A stretch of 64,000 bases of DNA from Bacteroidia bacterium (GTDB lineage Bacteria > Bacteroidota > Bacteroidia > Flavobacteriales > Flavobacteriaceae): the NCBI GenBank assembly GCA_030427865.1, contig JAUICK010000001.1, positions 310,001 to 374,000 on the forward strand. The letters run 5' to 3'. Made by a program: the position numbers and the translations under genes. Shown here piece by piece: positions 43,921 through 53,290 of the stretch. The stretch's first letter is position 1; the number at the start of each line of letters is the position of its first letter. The notes beneath the pieces are model-generated. The model ran no database searches. It worked only from the letters and a program-made list of their open reading frames with translations, and was not told the origin of the DNA.

Positions 43921-45327
43921 TTACTTTAAAGTAGAAGGACAAACTGTATCTGTTCTTTCTATGGTTGTTTTTCTAATTGCTGCATAACCTCCAGCTACAT
44001 CAATAACATTATGAAAACCTCTAGCTTTTAAGATAGAAGCTGCAATTACGGAACGATATCCGCCAGCACAATGCACATAAAAATCTTCTTTTTTTGGAAA
44101 CTCAGAAATGTATTTATTTAAGAAATCTAAAGGTGTGTTTTCTGCAACTTTAATATGTTCGTTAGTGTATTCTCCTGGTTTTCTTACATCAAAAACCAAA
44201 GCCTTTTCTTTAATTTTTTCTTCTAAAACATCTGCAGAAACAGATTGCAGGGTATCTACTTCTTTCCCTGATTTTTTCCACGATTCAAAACTACCATCTA
44301 AATAGCCTAAAACATTATCAAAACCAACTCTAGATAAACGTGTAATTGTATCTTTTGTTTTACCTTTTGGCGCAACTAATAAAATTGGCTGATTAATGTC
44401 TTTAATTAAAGCTCCAACCCAAGGTGCAAATCCGCCATCGATTCCAATAAAAATTGATTGAGGAATAAAACCTTTTACAAATTCTGATTGATGACGCACA
44501 TCTAATACAATTGCATCTGTTTCATTTGCCAATAACTCAAAATCATTTACAGATAAAGGTTTTGCACTATTTTTAATAACATCATCTACATCTTTATAGC
44601 CTTCTTTATTTAACTTTACGTTTAAAGGAAAATAGGCTGGAGGTGGTAATAAACCATCTGTTACCTCTTTTATAAACTCTTCTTTGGTCATATTTGCTCT
44701 TAGTGCATAATTGGTTTTCTTTTGCTCTCCAATTGTACCTACAGTTTCTTTACTTAAGTTTTTACCGCAAGCAGAACCTGCGCCATGTGCAGGGTATACT
44801 ATAACATCGTCTGCAAGTGTCATTACTTTAGTTCGTAATCTATCGTATAAGAAACCTGCCAAAACTTTTTCTGTTATGTCTCCTTTTTGAGCTAAATCTG
44901 GACGACCAACATCACCTAAAAACAAGGTGTCTCCACTAAAAAGGGCATAATCTTTACCGTTTTTATCCTTTAGTAAAAAACAAGAACTCTCCATAGTATG
45001 ACCAGGAGTGTGTAATACCGTAATTGTAATATCTCCTACTTGAAAAACTTGATTGTCTTCTGCTATAATTGCTTCAAAATTTGTTTTTGCAGAAGGGCCA
45101 TATACAATTTTTGCTCCTGTTTTTTCTGCTAACGTTACATGCCCACTAACAAAATCTGCATGAAAATGGGTTTCAAAAATATATTTAATTTTAGCATTAT
45201 TATTTTCTGCTCTATCTATATAATCTTGAACTTCTCTTAAAGGGTCTACAATTGCTACTTCGCCATTGCTTTCTATATAATAAGCACCTTGCGCTAAACA
45301 TCCTGTGTAAATTTGTTCTATTATCAT
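43921..45327 (-). CDS. MBL-fold persulfide-dioxygenase-like protein fused to two rhodanese domains
   Basis: 468 residues. The N-terminal metallo-beta-lactamase domain (1-240) has HFHADF at 54-59 with G62-H63 and HTPGHTMES, FSGDTLFLGDVGRPDL, VYPAHGAGSACG: the ETHE1/BLH persulfide dioxygenase layout, which oxidises glutathione persulfide to sulfite. The residue after Asp58 is Phe, not the usual His. Two rhodanese domains follow: the first (about 260-355) lacks an active-site Cys (VAPKGKTKD), the second (about 365-468) has CAGGYRS. It is the first gene of a sulfur-handling run with a rhodanese lipoprotein and an HMA protein. Confidence 0.85.
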   Translation of the reverse strand: MIIEQIYTGCLAQGAYYIESNGEVAIVDPLREVQDYIDRAENNNAKIKYIFETHFHADFVSGHVTLAEKTGAKIVYGPSAKTNFEAIIAEDNQVFQVGDITITVLHTPGHTMESSCFLLKDKNGKDYALFSGDTLFLGDVGRPDLAQKGDITEKVLAGFLYDRLRTKVMTLADDVIVYPAHGAGSACGKNLSKETVGTIGEQKKTNYALRANMTKEEFIKEVTDGLLPPPAYFPLNVKLNKEGYKDVDDVIKNSAKPLSVNDFELLANETDAIVLDVRHQSEFVKGFIPQSIFIGIDGGFAPWVGALIKDINQPILLVAPKGKTKDTITRLSRVGFDNVLGYLDGSFESWKKSGKEVDTLQSVSADVLEEKIKEKALVFDVRKPGEYTNEHIKVAENTPLDFLNKYISEFPKKEDFYVHCAGGYRSVIAASILKARGFHNVIDVAGGYAAIRKTTIERTDTVCPSTLK

Positions 45328-45409
45328 GGTTCTTCTCTTATCTTTTTAACAAAATCAAAATAACATCGAAATTTAAAATCTCTGAATGATATTTATCAGT
45401 TTACTCTAT

Positions 45410-47137
45410 TTAATGGTATGCTTGATGAATATATTTTGCATACTTTTCTTGTTTTTTTCTGTCTCCGGTTTTATAATACTTTACAGCATCATTAACCCTC
45501 ATGAAAAAGTGGTTGATATCTATAATTGATAACACTCCGCTTTTAAATAAATCGTCTCTAACAGGGCCTTTTACCCCAGCAAAATAGAAAGTTACTCCTC
45601 TTTTTTTATAATATTTAATGCGTTCTTTTAGTACTTCTAAACCTGTGCTATCTACTCTATTAATACTTTCTGCATCTAAGACAATAAGCCTTAGATTACC
45701 TCCTTTTCTCTCAGCCATTTCATCTAATTTATCTCTAAAATATCCTGAATTGGCATAAAACAATTGAGCATCAAATCGAAATACTAAAATTTCATCTTCT
45801 ATAATTACTTCTTCAAAACGACTTTTATTTCTGTAAAAATTAGAGTTTGGCACTTTCCCCAACTCTACAACATAGGGTCTTGATGTTCTAAAAATTAAAA
45901 CAATGAGCGACAAGCCTACCCCAACAATTATTCCATACTCTATTCCTAATAATAAAGTAGCTATAAATGTTGCCAACATTAACCAAAAATCTAATTTATT
46001 GGCTTTCCATAAAAAAGTAGCTTCTTTAAAATTAACTAACCCCAAAACAGCTACAATAATAATTGCTGCTAATACTGTTTTGGGTAAATGATAAAATAAT
46101 GGCGTTAAAAATAGTAATGTTAACACCACCATAACAACAGAAATTAAAGCTGCCATCCCTGTTTTTGCTCCACTTTCTTGATTAATAGCCGAACGCGAAA
46201 AACTTGATGTACTTGGGTAGGCTTTAAACAAAGAACCAACCATATTTGCCAAACCTAAAGCTATTAATTCTTGATTGGGTCGTATTCTGTATTCGTCTTG
46301 TTTTGCTTCTAATGATTTGCCTATAGATATTGTTTCTAAATAACCTACCATAACCAACGTTAAAGCAATGGGTAATAATTCTTTAATTTGATCGATATCA
46401 AACTCTGGAACCCCGAAAACAGGTAATCCTGAAGGTACGTCTTTTACAATAGATACGTCGTTAAACGATTTTCCAAAGTATTTCATGATTAAAATTCCGA
46501 TAATAACTACAATTAATGCATTTGGAATTTTCTTATTGATTTTTCTAAAAATGATAATAACAATTACCGATATAATTCCTATAATGGTGGTATGATAATT
46601 ATAATCAGAAATTTGAATAAAAATATCTTCTAAAACATACTGTATTTGATCGCTTTGTATAAAATCTACGCCTAATAAATTTCGAAATTGATTGAATCCG
46701 ATAATCAATGCAACTGCTGATGTAAAGCCTGTAATTACAGGTTTTGATAGGAAATTTACAATGAAACCTAAACTAAAAATCCCCATTATAAATTGAATCG
46801 TACCAACCATCATCGCTAAAATAATAGCAATCGAAATGTAGCTATCTGAGCCTGCTAATGCTAAAGTAGAAACTCCTGTTGCTACAATTAAAGAATCCAT
46901 AGCTACTGGTCCAATTGCTACTTGTCTTGATGAACCAAAAATAGCATACATTACTTGTGGTACTAATGCACAATACAACCCATAAATGGGAGGCAAACCT
47001 GCAATTAATGCATAGGCAATTCCTTGCGGAATTAAAATAATACCCACAGTAATACCCGCAACTAAATCGCCTTTAAAAAGCGATGTGTTGTAATTGGGTA
47101 ACCACTCTAAAATTGGTATGATTTTTTTGATATTCAT
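45410..47137 (-). CDS. SulP family inorganic anion transporter with STAS domain
   Basis: 575 residues: twelve or more hydrophobic helices (PQGIAYALIAGLPPIYGLYCALVPQV is the SulP signature, with GVDFIQSDQIQY and YPSTSSFSRSAINQESGAKTG) then a cytoplasmic STAS domain about 440-550 (LIVLDAESINRVDSTGLEVL, GVKGPVRDDLFKSG). SulP proteins carry sulfate, bicarbonate or other anions. The sulfur genes next to it favour sulfate or sulfite; the presence of ppc in the same region makes bicarbonate worth considering. Leftward, 43 nt after ruvB, with a palindromic repeat in the gap. Confidence 0.9.
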   Translation of the reverse strand: MNIKKIIPILEWLPNYNTSLFKGDLVAGITVGIILIPQGIAYALIAGLPPIYGLYCALVPQVMYAIFGSSRQVAIGPVAMDSLIVATGVSTLALAGSDSYISIAIILAMMVGTIQFIMGIFSLGFIVNFLSKPVITGFTSAVALIIGFNQFRNLLGVDFIQSDQIQYVLEDIFIQISDYNYHTTIIGIISVIVIIIFRKINKKIPNALIVVIIGILIMKYFGKSFNDVSIVKDVPSGLPVFGVPEFDIDQIKELLPIALTLVMVGYLETISIGKSLEAKQDEYRIRPNQELIALGLANMVGSLFKAYPSTSSFSRSAINQESGAKTGMAALISVVMVVLTLLFLTPLFYHLPKTVLAAIIIVAVLGLVNFKEATFLWKANKLDFWLMLATFIATLLLGIEYGIIVGVGLSLIVLIFRTSRPYVVELGKVPNSNFYRNKSRFEEVIIEDEILVFRFDAQLFYANSGYFRDKLDEMAERKGGNLRLIVLDAESINRVDSTGLEVLKERIKYYKKRGVTFYFAGVKGPVRDDLFKSGVLSIIDINHFFMRVNDAVKYYKTGDRKKQEKYAKYIHQAYH

Positions 47138-47145
47138 CCCATCCT

Positions 47146-47165
47146 AACCTTCCTAAAGGGAAGGA
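47146..47165. repeat. Palindromic intergenic element
   Basis: AACCTTCC-TAAAG-GGAAGGA, a 6-bp inverted repeat with CCTTCC arms, between ruvB and the SulP gene. Elements of this AACCTTCC..GGAAGG form are frequent between flavobacterial genes; only one copy lies here. Confidence 0.45.
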
Positions 47166-47180
47166 ATTATTACTGTTATA

Positions 47181-48203
47181 TTAAAATAATTCTCCTTGAT
47201 TTGTTCCTTTTATTCTTCCTAAATGTTTATAAGCTAAATCTGTTACTTCTCTTCCTCTTGGAGTTCGCATAATAAACCCTTGTTGAATTAAAAAAGGTTC
47301 ATATACTTCTTCAATAGTTTCTGTATTTTCGGAAACTGCTGTTGCTATGGTTCCTAATCCAACAGGTCCTCCTTTAAATTTATCTATAATGGTTGATAAA
47401 ATTTTATTGTCCATTTCATCTAAACCATGTGCATCTACGTTTAATGCTTTCAATGCATATTTTGCAATTTCTATGGTAATTTTTCCATCACCTTTTATTT
47501 GCGCAAAATCTCGAACTCTTCTTAATAGCGCATTTGCAATTCTTGGTGTTCCTCTACTTCTACCTGCAATTTCGATTGCTGCTTCCATAGAAATTGGTAC
47601 ATTTAAAATATGTGCACTTCTCTGAATAATTGTAGTTAGTAAATCCGTTTTGTAATAATGTAATCGACTACTAATTCCAAAACGCGCTCTCATTGGAGCC
47701 GTTAATAGCCCCGAACGTGTTGTTGCACCAATTAAAGTAAAGGGTTCTAAATTGATTTGAACTGTTCTGGCATTGGGACCAGATTCTATCATAATATCAA
47801 TTTTATAATCTTCCATTGCAGAGTATAAATACTCTTCTACAATAGGGCTTAACCTGTGAATTTCATCAATAAACAATACATCGCGTTCATCTAAATTGGT
47901 TAACAAACCTGCTAAATCTCCTGGTTTGTCTAAAACTGGCCCTGAGGTTACTTTTATGCCCACTTGTAATTCGTTTGCTAAAATGTGTGCTAAAGTGGTT
48001 TTTCCTAATCCTGGAGGTCCATGAAATAAGGTATGATCTAAAGCTTCTCTTCTTTGATTTGCTGCTTCTACAAAAACTTTTAGATTGTCAATAGCTTGAT
48101 CTTGTCCTGTAAAATCATCGAAAGAAAGTGGTCTTAACTTCTTTTCTACATCTAACTCTTCGTTTGTGTAATGATTGTTTTCAGGATTTAAGTTTTCGTT
48201 CAT
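47181..48203 (-). CDS. ruvB: Holliday junction ATP-dependent DNA helicase RuvB
   Basis: 340 residues, standard for Ruv[20 protein letters not shown] opens the protein, Walker A is [12 protein letters not shown], Walker B is [12 protein letters not shown], then [17 protein letters not shown] (sensor I/arginine region), and [17 protein letters not shown] and [19 protein letters not shown] form the C-terminal winged helix. With RuvA and RuvC it drives branch migration of recombination intermediates. ruvA and ruvC are not in the window. The start ATG lies 4 nt after an exact -7 box. Confidence 0.97.
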   Translation of the reverse strand: MNENLNPENNHYTNEELDVEKKLRPLSFDDFTGQDQAIDNLKVFVEAANQRREALDHTLFHGPPGLGKTTLAHILANELQVGIKVTSGPVLDKPGDLAGLLTNLDERDVLFIDEIHRLSPIVEEYLYSAMEDYKIDIMIESGPNARTVQINLEPFTLIGATTRSGLLTAPMRARFGISSRLHYYKTDLLTTIIQRSAHILNVPISMEAAIEIAGRSRGTPRIANALLRRVRDFAQIKGDGKITIEIAKYALKALNVDAHGLDEMDNKILSTIIDKFKGGPVGLGTIATAVSENTETIEEVYEPFLIQQGFIMRTPRGREVTDLAYKHLGRIKGTNQGELF

Positions 48204-48207
48204 AATT

Positions 48208-48215
48208 ACAAAGAT
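48208..48215 (-). promoter_or_regulatory. -7 box for ruvB
   Basis: CAAAGATA on plus reads TATCTTTG leftward, exact TAnnTTTG match, only 4 nt before the ATG at 48203. It predicts a leaderless ruvB message. No -33 TTG at standard spacing. Confidence 0.5.
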
Positions 48216-48270
48216 AAGAGAATTTGAATGAGAATAAATGTGCCTTTTGTTACATAAAAAAGTTATTTTA

Positions 48271-49137
48271 CTAATTGTAAATACCTGCTTCTATAAATGC
48301 TTTTTTTGAAGCTTCTGTTACATCTCCTTCAAACAGTTTTTCGTAACGCGCGTCTAAAACATAGGCTTTTACAACAACTTTTGTGGCTGCATGATCATCA
48401 AAATGATCAAAAAATAGAATCGTAACTGGTTTGTCTATATTTAAATATCTTGATGTAATAGCGGCTTCTTCTACTATTTTTCGAATCTGAGTAACATCAA
48501 CATTTATAGGCAGCCACAAATTAACGACTACCATACAATCTAAAGCACCTGAATTTGCATTGGAAATGCTATCAGAAATTATTGCTGAGTTAGGAATTGT
48601 AACTGTATTGTCATCCAAAGTATTTACTATGGTATTTCTTAAGCCGATATTAACTACTTCTCCGTAATTTCCTTTGATGTTTATTCTGTCTCCAATTTGA
48701 AAAGGTCTGTCTAAGATGATTAATAGCCCTCCAAAAATATTTTTTACAATGTCTTGTAATGCAAAACCTAAGGCTAAGGCTGATGAACCCATTAGTGCAT
48801 AAATTGCTTCTGCTGATGGATTGAATAATGTTATTATTAGTGTATAAATAGCTAAAGTCCACACTAAAATTTTAATAATGGGTTGTAATCTTAAAATTTT
48901 AAGTCGATGTCTATTAAAGTTTTTTACTAAGTTTTTAAAGAACCAGTCTAAGAGTTTCATTAAACCCCAAGTAAGGATAATAACTACTACAATTGTTAGT
49001 ATTTTAGTAATAGAAATTACTTCTGTTGCTGTAGAAATTGTGTTTTCTACATTATTTTTAACATCTTTTACGGTTTTTTCTTGGGCAAAATTAGAAATAG
49101 CAGCTAAGAAAAATATTATGTTTAAAATTCTTTTCAT
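48271..49137 (-). CDS. Mechanosensitive channel of the MscS family
   Basis: 288 residues with a Sec signal-like start ([19 protein letters not shown]). Three membrane helices: the first near 45-65, then a pair at 85-105 and the pore-lining helix ([24 protein letters not shown], the MscS pore signature). The cytoplasmic beta domain has [18 protein letters not shown] and [17 protein letters not shown]. It should release osmolytes when membrane tension rises. The ATG follows the stop of the degenerate ATPase gene by one base, so the two are coupled. Confidence 0.9.
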   Translation of the reverse strand: MKRILNIIFFLAAISNFAQEKTVKDVKNNVENTISTATEVISITKILTIVVVIILTWGLMKLLDWFFKNLVKNFNRHRLKILRLQPIIKILVWTLAIYTLIITLFNPSAEAIYALMGSSALALGFALQDIVKNIFGGLLIILDRPFQIGDRINIKGNYGEVVNIGLRNTIVNTLDDNTVTIPNSAIISDSISNANSGALDCMVVVNLWLPINVDVTQIRKIVEEAAITSRYLNIDKPVTILFFDHFDDHAATKVVVKAYVLDARYEKLFEGDVTEASKKAFIEAGIYN

Positions 49138-49138
49138 A

Positions 49139-50323
49139 CTATCTAAAATTTCTATTTAATCGTTCTCTTAATAACTCTTTTAAAATATCTAAATACATTA
49201 AATTAACTCTGTATTCTATTCTTTTATTTATTGTAGATGTTGGTCTAATCAATTGTTTTTCTAATAGTTTTTCGATACTTAATCTACTTTGTCTGTCAGA
49301 ATTTCTAAGCACAATATTTAATTCTTTTATGGATAAAGAACGATGTTGAAAAATGGCTTCTAAAATAAATAAATCATTTAACGATAAATCATCTAAAACC
49401 TTAATTTTAATAGGTTTTATAAAAACCGTTTTATCTTTTACATTATAGGCAGAATTTCTTGCGTATAAGATTGCTTTAGAAATATTTCCTTTAGCAAAAG
49501 AAAACATTTTTTTAAAAAATAAATTTTCTAACAATACTTGTCTTTCTTCTTTTGTAGCTTTCTTTAACTGCTTTTCTATTTTTTTAGAAATATTATTTGG
49601 TTTTAAAAAAACCATTTGATATCCTTGATTTCGATCTAAGATTTCTGCTTGTAGTTGTTTGTCTAAAATTGGTTTTAAATGAATAATCGACGGAAAATGC
49701 GAAGAGAAATATTTTACTCTATTTAGGTAATAAAATGAATATTTATTGATAGAAATTATCCAATAAATTTTAGTTTTTGTAGCGTGTAAAAACAGTAAGA
49801 AATCTTCTAATAAATCAAAACCGCGAATTCTTCTAATAAAAAGGCGTTCTATATTTTCTAATATAATAACGTGATTTTCATCAGAAGTATTAATGTATTT
49901 TTCTAAATCTTTTAATGATTTAAAGTCTTTCTTAATACTTAAGACGTTGCACAATAAACCAATGAGTTTTTTATAAGAATCTATGGCTTGATTGGTTTCT
50001 AAAATTTTAGCAGTTGGATAAATATACGTACTTGCATGCAATAAAGAAGTACCTCCTTCTCCAGGATCATCTACGACCAAAAGTGGAGAATTAATAATTT
50101 TCCAATTCTCATAAGCCAACTCTAAACTCTTTAACTCCTCATCTCTATTTTTTAAAAAGTCTTTATTCTGTATTGGATATAATGTAAATCGTTCTAAATA
50201 TTCATCTGGTAGTTGAATTTTTTCTTCAGCTTCTTCAATAATAGATACTTCTTTCTTTTCATCAATATCAAAAAGTTTATATAGGAAGCTAATACTATTT
50301 TGAAGTTTATCTAAAACAGCCAT
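49139..50323 (-). CDS. Degenerate STAND/AAA-type ATPase-like protein
   Basis: 394 residues without signal or membrane helix. The P-loop position has PLLVVDDPGEGGTSLL (DPGEGGTS at 86-93): the Walker A Lys is replaced by Gly, so nucleotide binding is doubtful. A Walker B-like stretch NHVIILENIERL follows near 155-165, and the C-terminal part (about 310-394) is a winged-helix domain with SIKELNIVLRNSDRQSRLSIEKLLEKQLI. It resembles STAND-type regulators or DNA-binding ATPases that have lost catalytic capacity. It precedes an MscS channel by 1 nt and is probably linked to it functionally. I cannot name the family. Confidence 0.65.
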   Translation of the reverse strand: MAVLDKLQNSISFLYKLFDIDEKKEVSIIEEAEEKIQLPDEYLERFTLYPIQNKDFLKNRDEELKSLELAYENWKIINSPLLVVDDPGEGGTSLLHASTYIYPTAKILETNQAIDSYKKLIGLLCNVLSIKKDFKSLKDLEKYINTSDENHVIILENIERLFIRRIRGFDLLEDFLLFLHATKTKIYWIISINKYSFYYLNRVKYFSSHFPSIIHLKPILDKQLQAEILDRNQGYQMVFLKPNNISKKIEKQLKKATKEERQVLLENLFFKKMFSFAKGNISKAILYARNSAYNVKDKTVFIKPIKIKVLDDLSLNDLFILEAIFQHRSLSIKELNIVLRNSDRQSRLSIEKLLEKQLIRPTSTINKRIEYRVNLMYLDILKELLRERLNRNFR

Positions 50324-50379
50324 TTTTTGATTTTGTTAGTATTAGCTAATATAATAAATCAAAACGATACTTCTAAAAA

Positions 50380-50411
50380 CAAATTAAGCCTTTCCAAAAA
50401 TGGAAAGGCTT
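50380..50411 (-). terminator. Terminator of the ACIII-cox operon
   Basis: AAGCCTTTCCA (50386-50396), loop AAAA, TGGAAAGGCTT (50401-50411): perfect 11-bp stem, with AATTTGTTTTT following on the leftward strand, 22 nt after coxA. Confidence 0.85.
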
Positions 50412-50433
50412 ATTTTAATATCTGATGCTTTAT

Positions 50434-52215
50434 TTATGAAGGTTCTTCGCCCTCTAATAAAGGAGTTGTTTGTAATACAAAATCTTGACCGTGTAAATAA
50501 TCACTATCGTCATCATTTGGATCTACTTTCTTACTGTAATCATAAGCCCATCTATGAACCTCAGGAATTTTACCTGGCCAGTTACCATGAATATGCTCTA
50601 CAGGTGTTGTCCATTCTAAGGTATTCGATTTCCAAGGATTTTGGGTTGCTTTTTGCCCTCTATAAATTGAGATAAAGAAGTTTGCAATAAATATAATTTG
50701 TGCCAAACCTCCAACTAATGCAAAAATGGTAATTACTACATTAATGTCTGCTAAATCATCAAACATTGGAAAGTTTGTATTTGTATAATATCTTCTAGGT
50801 AAACCTGCTAAACCAATAAAATGCATTGGCCAAAATACTCCGTAAGCACAAATAATTGTAATCCAGAAGTGCCAGTAACCTAATGTTTTATTCATCATTC
50901 TACCATACATTTTTGGAAACCAGTGGTAAATACCAGCATACATTCCAAAAATTGCAGATACACCCATTACTAAGTGAAAGTGAGCCACAACAAAATATGT
51001 ATCATGAATGTTAATATCTAATGCAGAATCTCCTAAAACTAATCCTGTTAAACCTCCTGTAACGAATGTAGAAACTAATCCGATTGAAAATAACATGGCA
51101 GGATTTAATTGAAGATTTCCTTTCCACAATGTGGTGATATAGTTAAATGCTTTTACAGCAGATGGAATTGCAATTAATAGGGTTGTAAATGTAAATACAG
51201 AACCTAAGAAAGGATTCATACCAGAAATAAACATATGATGCCCCCAAACAATTGTAGATAAAAATGCAATTGCCATAATAGATCCAATCATTGCTCTATA
51301 TCCAAAAATTGGTTTTCTTGAATGTGTGGATATAATTTCTGAAGTAATCCCTAAAGCTGGTAATAATACAATATATACCTCTGGGTGCCCTAAAAACCAA
51401 AATAAGTGTTCAAATAATACTGGTGACCCTCCTTGGTAGTGTAATACTTCTCCAGAAATAAAAATATCTGACAAGTAAAATGATGTACCAAAACTTCTAT
51501 CAAAAATTAATAATAATGCCGCAGATAATAATACTGGGAAAGAAACCACACCAATAATTGCGGTAATAAAGAATGCCCACATTGTTAATGGCAATCTTGT
51601 CATTTTCATTCCTTTTGTTCTTAAGTTGAAAATCGTAACGATATAGTTTAACGATCCAATTAAAGAAGATGCAATAAAGATAGCCATAGAAACCAACCAT
51701 AATGTCATACCTGCACCAGAGCCTGGAATTGCTTGTGGCAATGCACTTAATGGAGGGTAGATGGTCCATCCTGCAGATGCTGGTCCTGCTTCAACAAATA
51801 ATGAAATTACCATAATTACACTTGACAAGAAGAATAACCAGTAAGAAATCATATTTAAAAAACCAGAAGCCATATCTCTTGCTCCGATTTGTAATGGAAT
51901 TAACAAGTTAGAAAAAGTACCACTTAATCCTGCTGTTAGTACAAAGAATACCATAATTGTACCATGTATTGTTACCAATGCTAAGTACATATCTGGATTC
52001 ATAACTCCATCTGTTTGATGTGGGCCTAAAAAAGCTTCGATAATTGAAAATGATTTTTCTGGCCATGCAATTTGCATACGGAATAACATAGACATAAATA
52101 CACCAATGATTCCCATAAACATACCAGTTACTAAGAACTGTTTAGAGATCATTTTATGATCTTGACTAAAAATATATTTTGTTACAAATGTTTCTTTATG
52201 ATGATGTTCTGACAT
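50434..52215 (-). CDS. coxA: Cytochrome c oxidase subunit I
   Basis: A 593-residue haem-copper oxidase catalytic subunit with twelve or more membrane helices. Ligand motifs are WFLGHPEVYIVLLPALGI (CuB His with cross-linked Tyr), WGHHMF (CuB His pair) and IHDTYFVVAHFHLVMG (haem a3 and a ligands). Short N-terminal His cluster (MSEHHHK). It reduces O2 at the inner membrane and pumps protons. It is the last gene of the alternative complex III operon, 30 nt after subunit II; subunits III/IV are not here. Confidence 0.97.
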   Translation of the reverse strand: MSEHHHKETFVTKYIFSQDHKMISKQFLVTGMFMGIIGVFMSMLFRMQIAWPEKSFSIIEAFLGPHQTDGVMNPDMYLALVTIHGTIMVFFVLTAGLSGTFSNLLIPLQIGARDMASGFLNMISYWLFFLSSVIMVISLFVEAGPASAGWTIYPPLSALPQAIPGSGAGMTLWLVSMAIFIASSLIGSLNYIVTIFNLRTKGMKMTRLPLTMWAFFITAIIGVVSFPVLLSAALLLIFDRSFGTSFYLSDIFISGEVLHYQGGSPVLFEHLFWFLGHPEVYIVLLPALGITSEIISTHSRKPIFGYRAMIGSIMAIAFLSTIVWGHHMFISGMNPFLGSVFTFTTLLIAIPSAVKAFNYITTLWKGNLQLNPAMLFSIGLVSTFVTGGLTGLVLGDSALDINIHDTYFVVAHFHLVMGVSAIFGMYAGIYHWFPKMYGRMMNKTLGYWHFWITIICAYGVFWPMHFIGLAGLPRRYYTNTNFPMFDDLADINVVITIFALVGGLAQIIFIANFFISIYRGQKATQNPWKSNTLEWTTPVEHIHGNWPGKIPEVHRWAYDYSKKVDPNDDDSDYLHGQDFVLQTTPLLEGEEPS

Positions 52216-52245
52216 AATCTTTTAATTTGTAGTATCTTAATTTAA

Positions 52246-53253
52246 TTATTTAATAACTGATGCTAATGTTGGTTGCTCTGCAATCCACTTATCGTATTCT
52301 TCTTGTTCTACAACTGTAATTTTCATTTGCATATTGTAGTGAGAAGCTCCACAAATTTTGTTACACAATAACAAATAATCAAACTCATAAGGATCTTCTC
52401 CTTTGGCTTTTCTTATTTTGTTAATTCCTTTCGTTTTTTCAATAACTTCAGGTTGTTGCCTCATTTCTTCTGTTGTATACTTTGGTGTAAAACCAAACTC
52501 GGTTACCATACCTGGTACACAGTTCATTTGTGCTCTAAAGTGTGGCATATATGCTGAGTGTAATACATCTTGAGAGCGAAACTTGAAATGAATTTTTCTG
52601 CCTTTTGGAAGGTATAATTCTGTAACTTGCTTATCGTCTTGAGAATTTCTATCATTCATATCAACACCCATTGTATTGATACCTTTAATATAATTTACAT
52701 TCGCCAAGCCTAACGTATTATCTTCTCCTGCATAACGTGCATCCCATCTAAATTGTTGAGAATATACTTCTATAACTATTGGGTCTTTATCTTCAGATAA
52801 ATCCATGATATTGTTCCATTGCCATAATCCGTAACCGATTAAAACTACTAAAACTACAGCTGGTGTAATCGTCCAAATTGCTTCTAATTTATGGCTATCT
52901 GCATAAAATTTTGCTTTTCTATCTTTATTTCCTCTATACTTAAAAGTAAAGTAGAAAATTAAGAATTGCATCATAAATTGCACAATACCAATTAACCAAA
53001 ATGTAATGTTAAAAAGGTTATCATCGTGTTCTCCTTCTATAGAAGCAGATTCTGGCAGCATGATAACATTCATAAAGATTAAACAATAAATCATCATTGC
53101 ATAAAGGAATGCCATAAAATACAAAGCGTTTCTACCTTGTTTAGTATTGTCTTTGTCTGTAGCAATTACACTTCTAAAATTTAGAATTCTTGTAATTTGC
53201 CAAAAACTCACACCGATTGCAACACCTATAAAAATATAAAATAGAGCTAACAT
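52246..53253 (-). CDS. coxB: Cytochrome c oxidase subunit II
   Basis: 335 residues. Two or three N-terminal membrane helices, then a periplasmic cupredoxin domain with the complete binuclear CuA site CNKICGASHYNMQM (Cys-x3-Cys-x3-His-x2-Met) and an upstream ligand His in DVLHSAYMPHF. It takes electrons from haem c and passes them to subunit I. The extra N-terminal helix (MLALFYIFIGVAIGVSFW) is normal for Bacteroidota ACIII-linked oxidases. No fused haem-c domain. Spacing to actF is 37 nt. Confidence 0.96.
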   Translation of the reverse strand: MLALFYIFIGVAIGVSFWQITRILNFRSVIATDKDNTKQGRNALYFMAFLYAMMIYCLIFMNVIMLPESASIEGEHDDNLFNITFWLIGIVQFMMQFLIFYFTFKYRGNKDRKAKFYADSHKLEAIWTITPAVVLVVLIGYGLWQWNNIMDLSEDKDPIVIEVYSQQFRWDARYAGEDNTLGLANVNYIKGINTMGVDMNDRNSQDDKQVTELYLPKGRKIHFKFRSQDVLHSAYMPHFRAQMNCVPGMVTEFGFTPKYTTEEMRQQPEVIEKTKGINKIRKAKGEDPYEFDYLLLCNKICGASHYNMQMKITVVEQEEYDKWIAEQPTLASVIK

Positions 53254-53290
53254 ATTTATCTCGTCTTAATTATTTTAATTCAATTATTTA

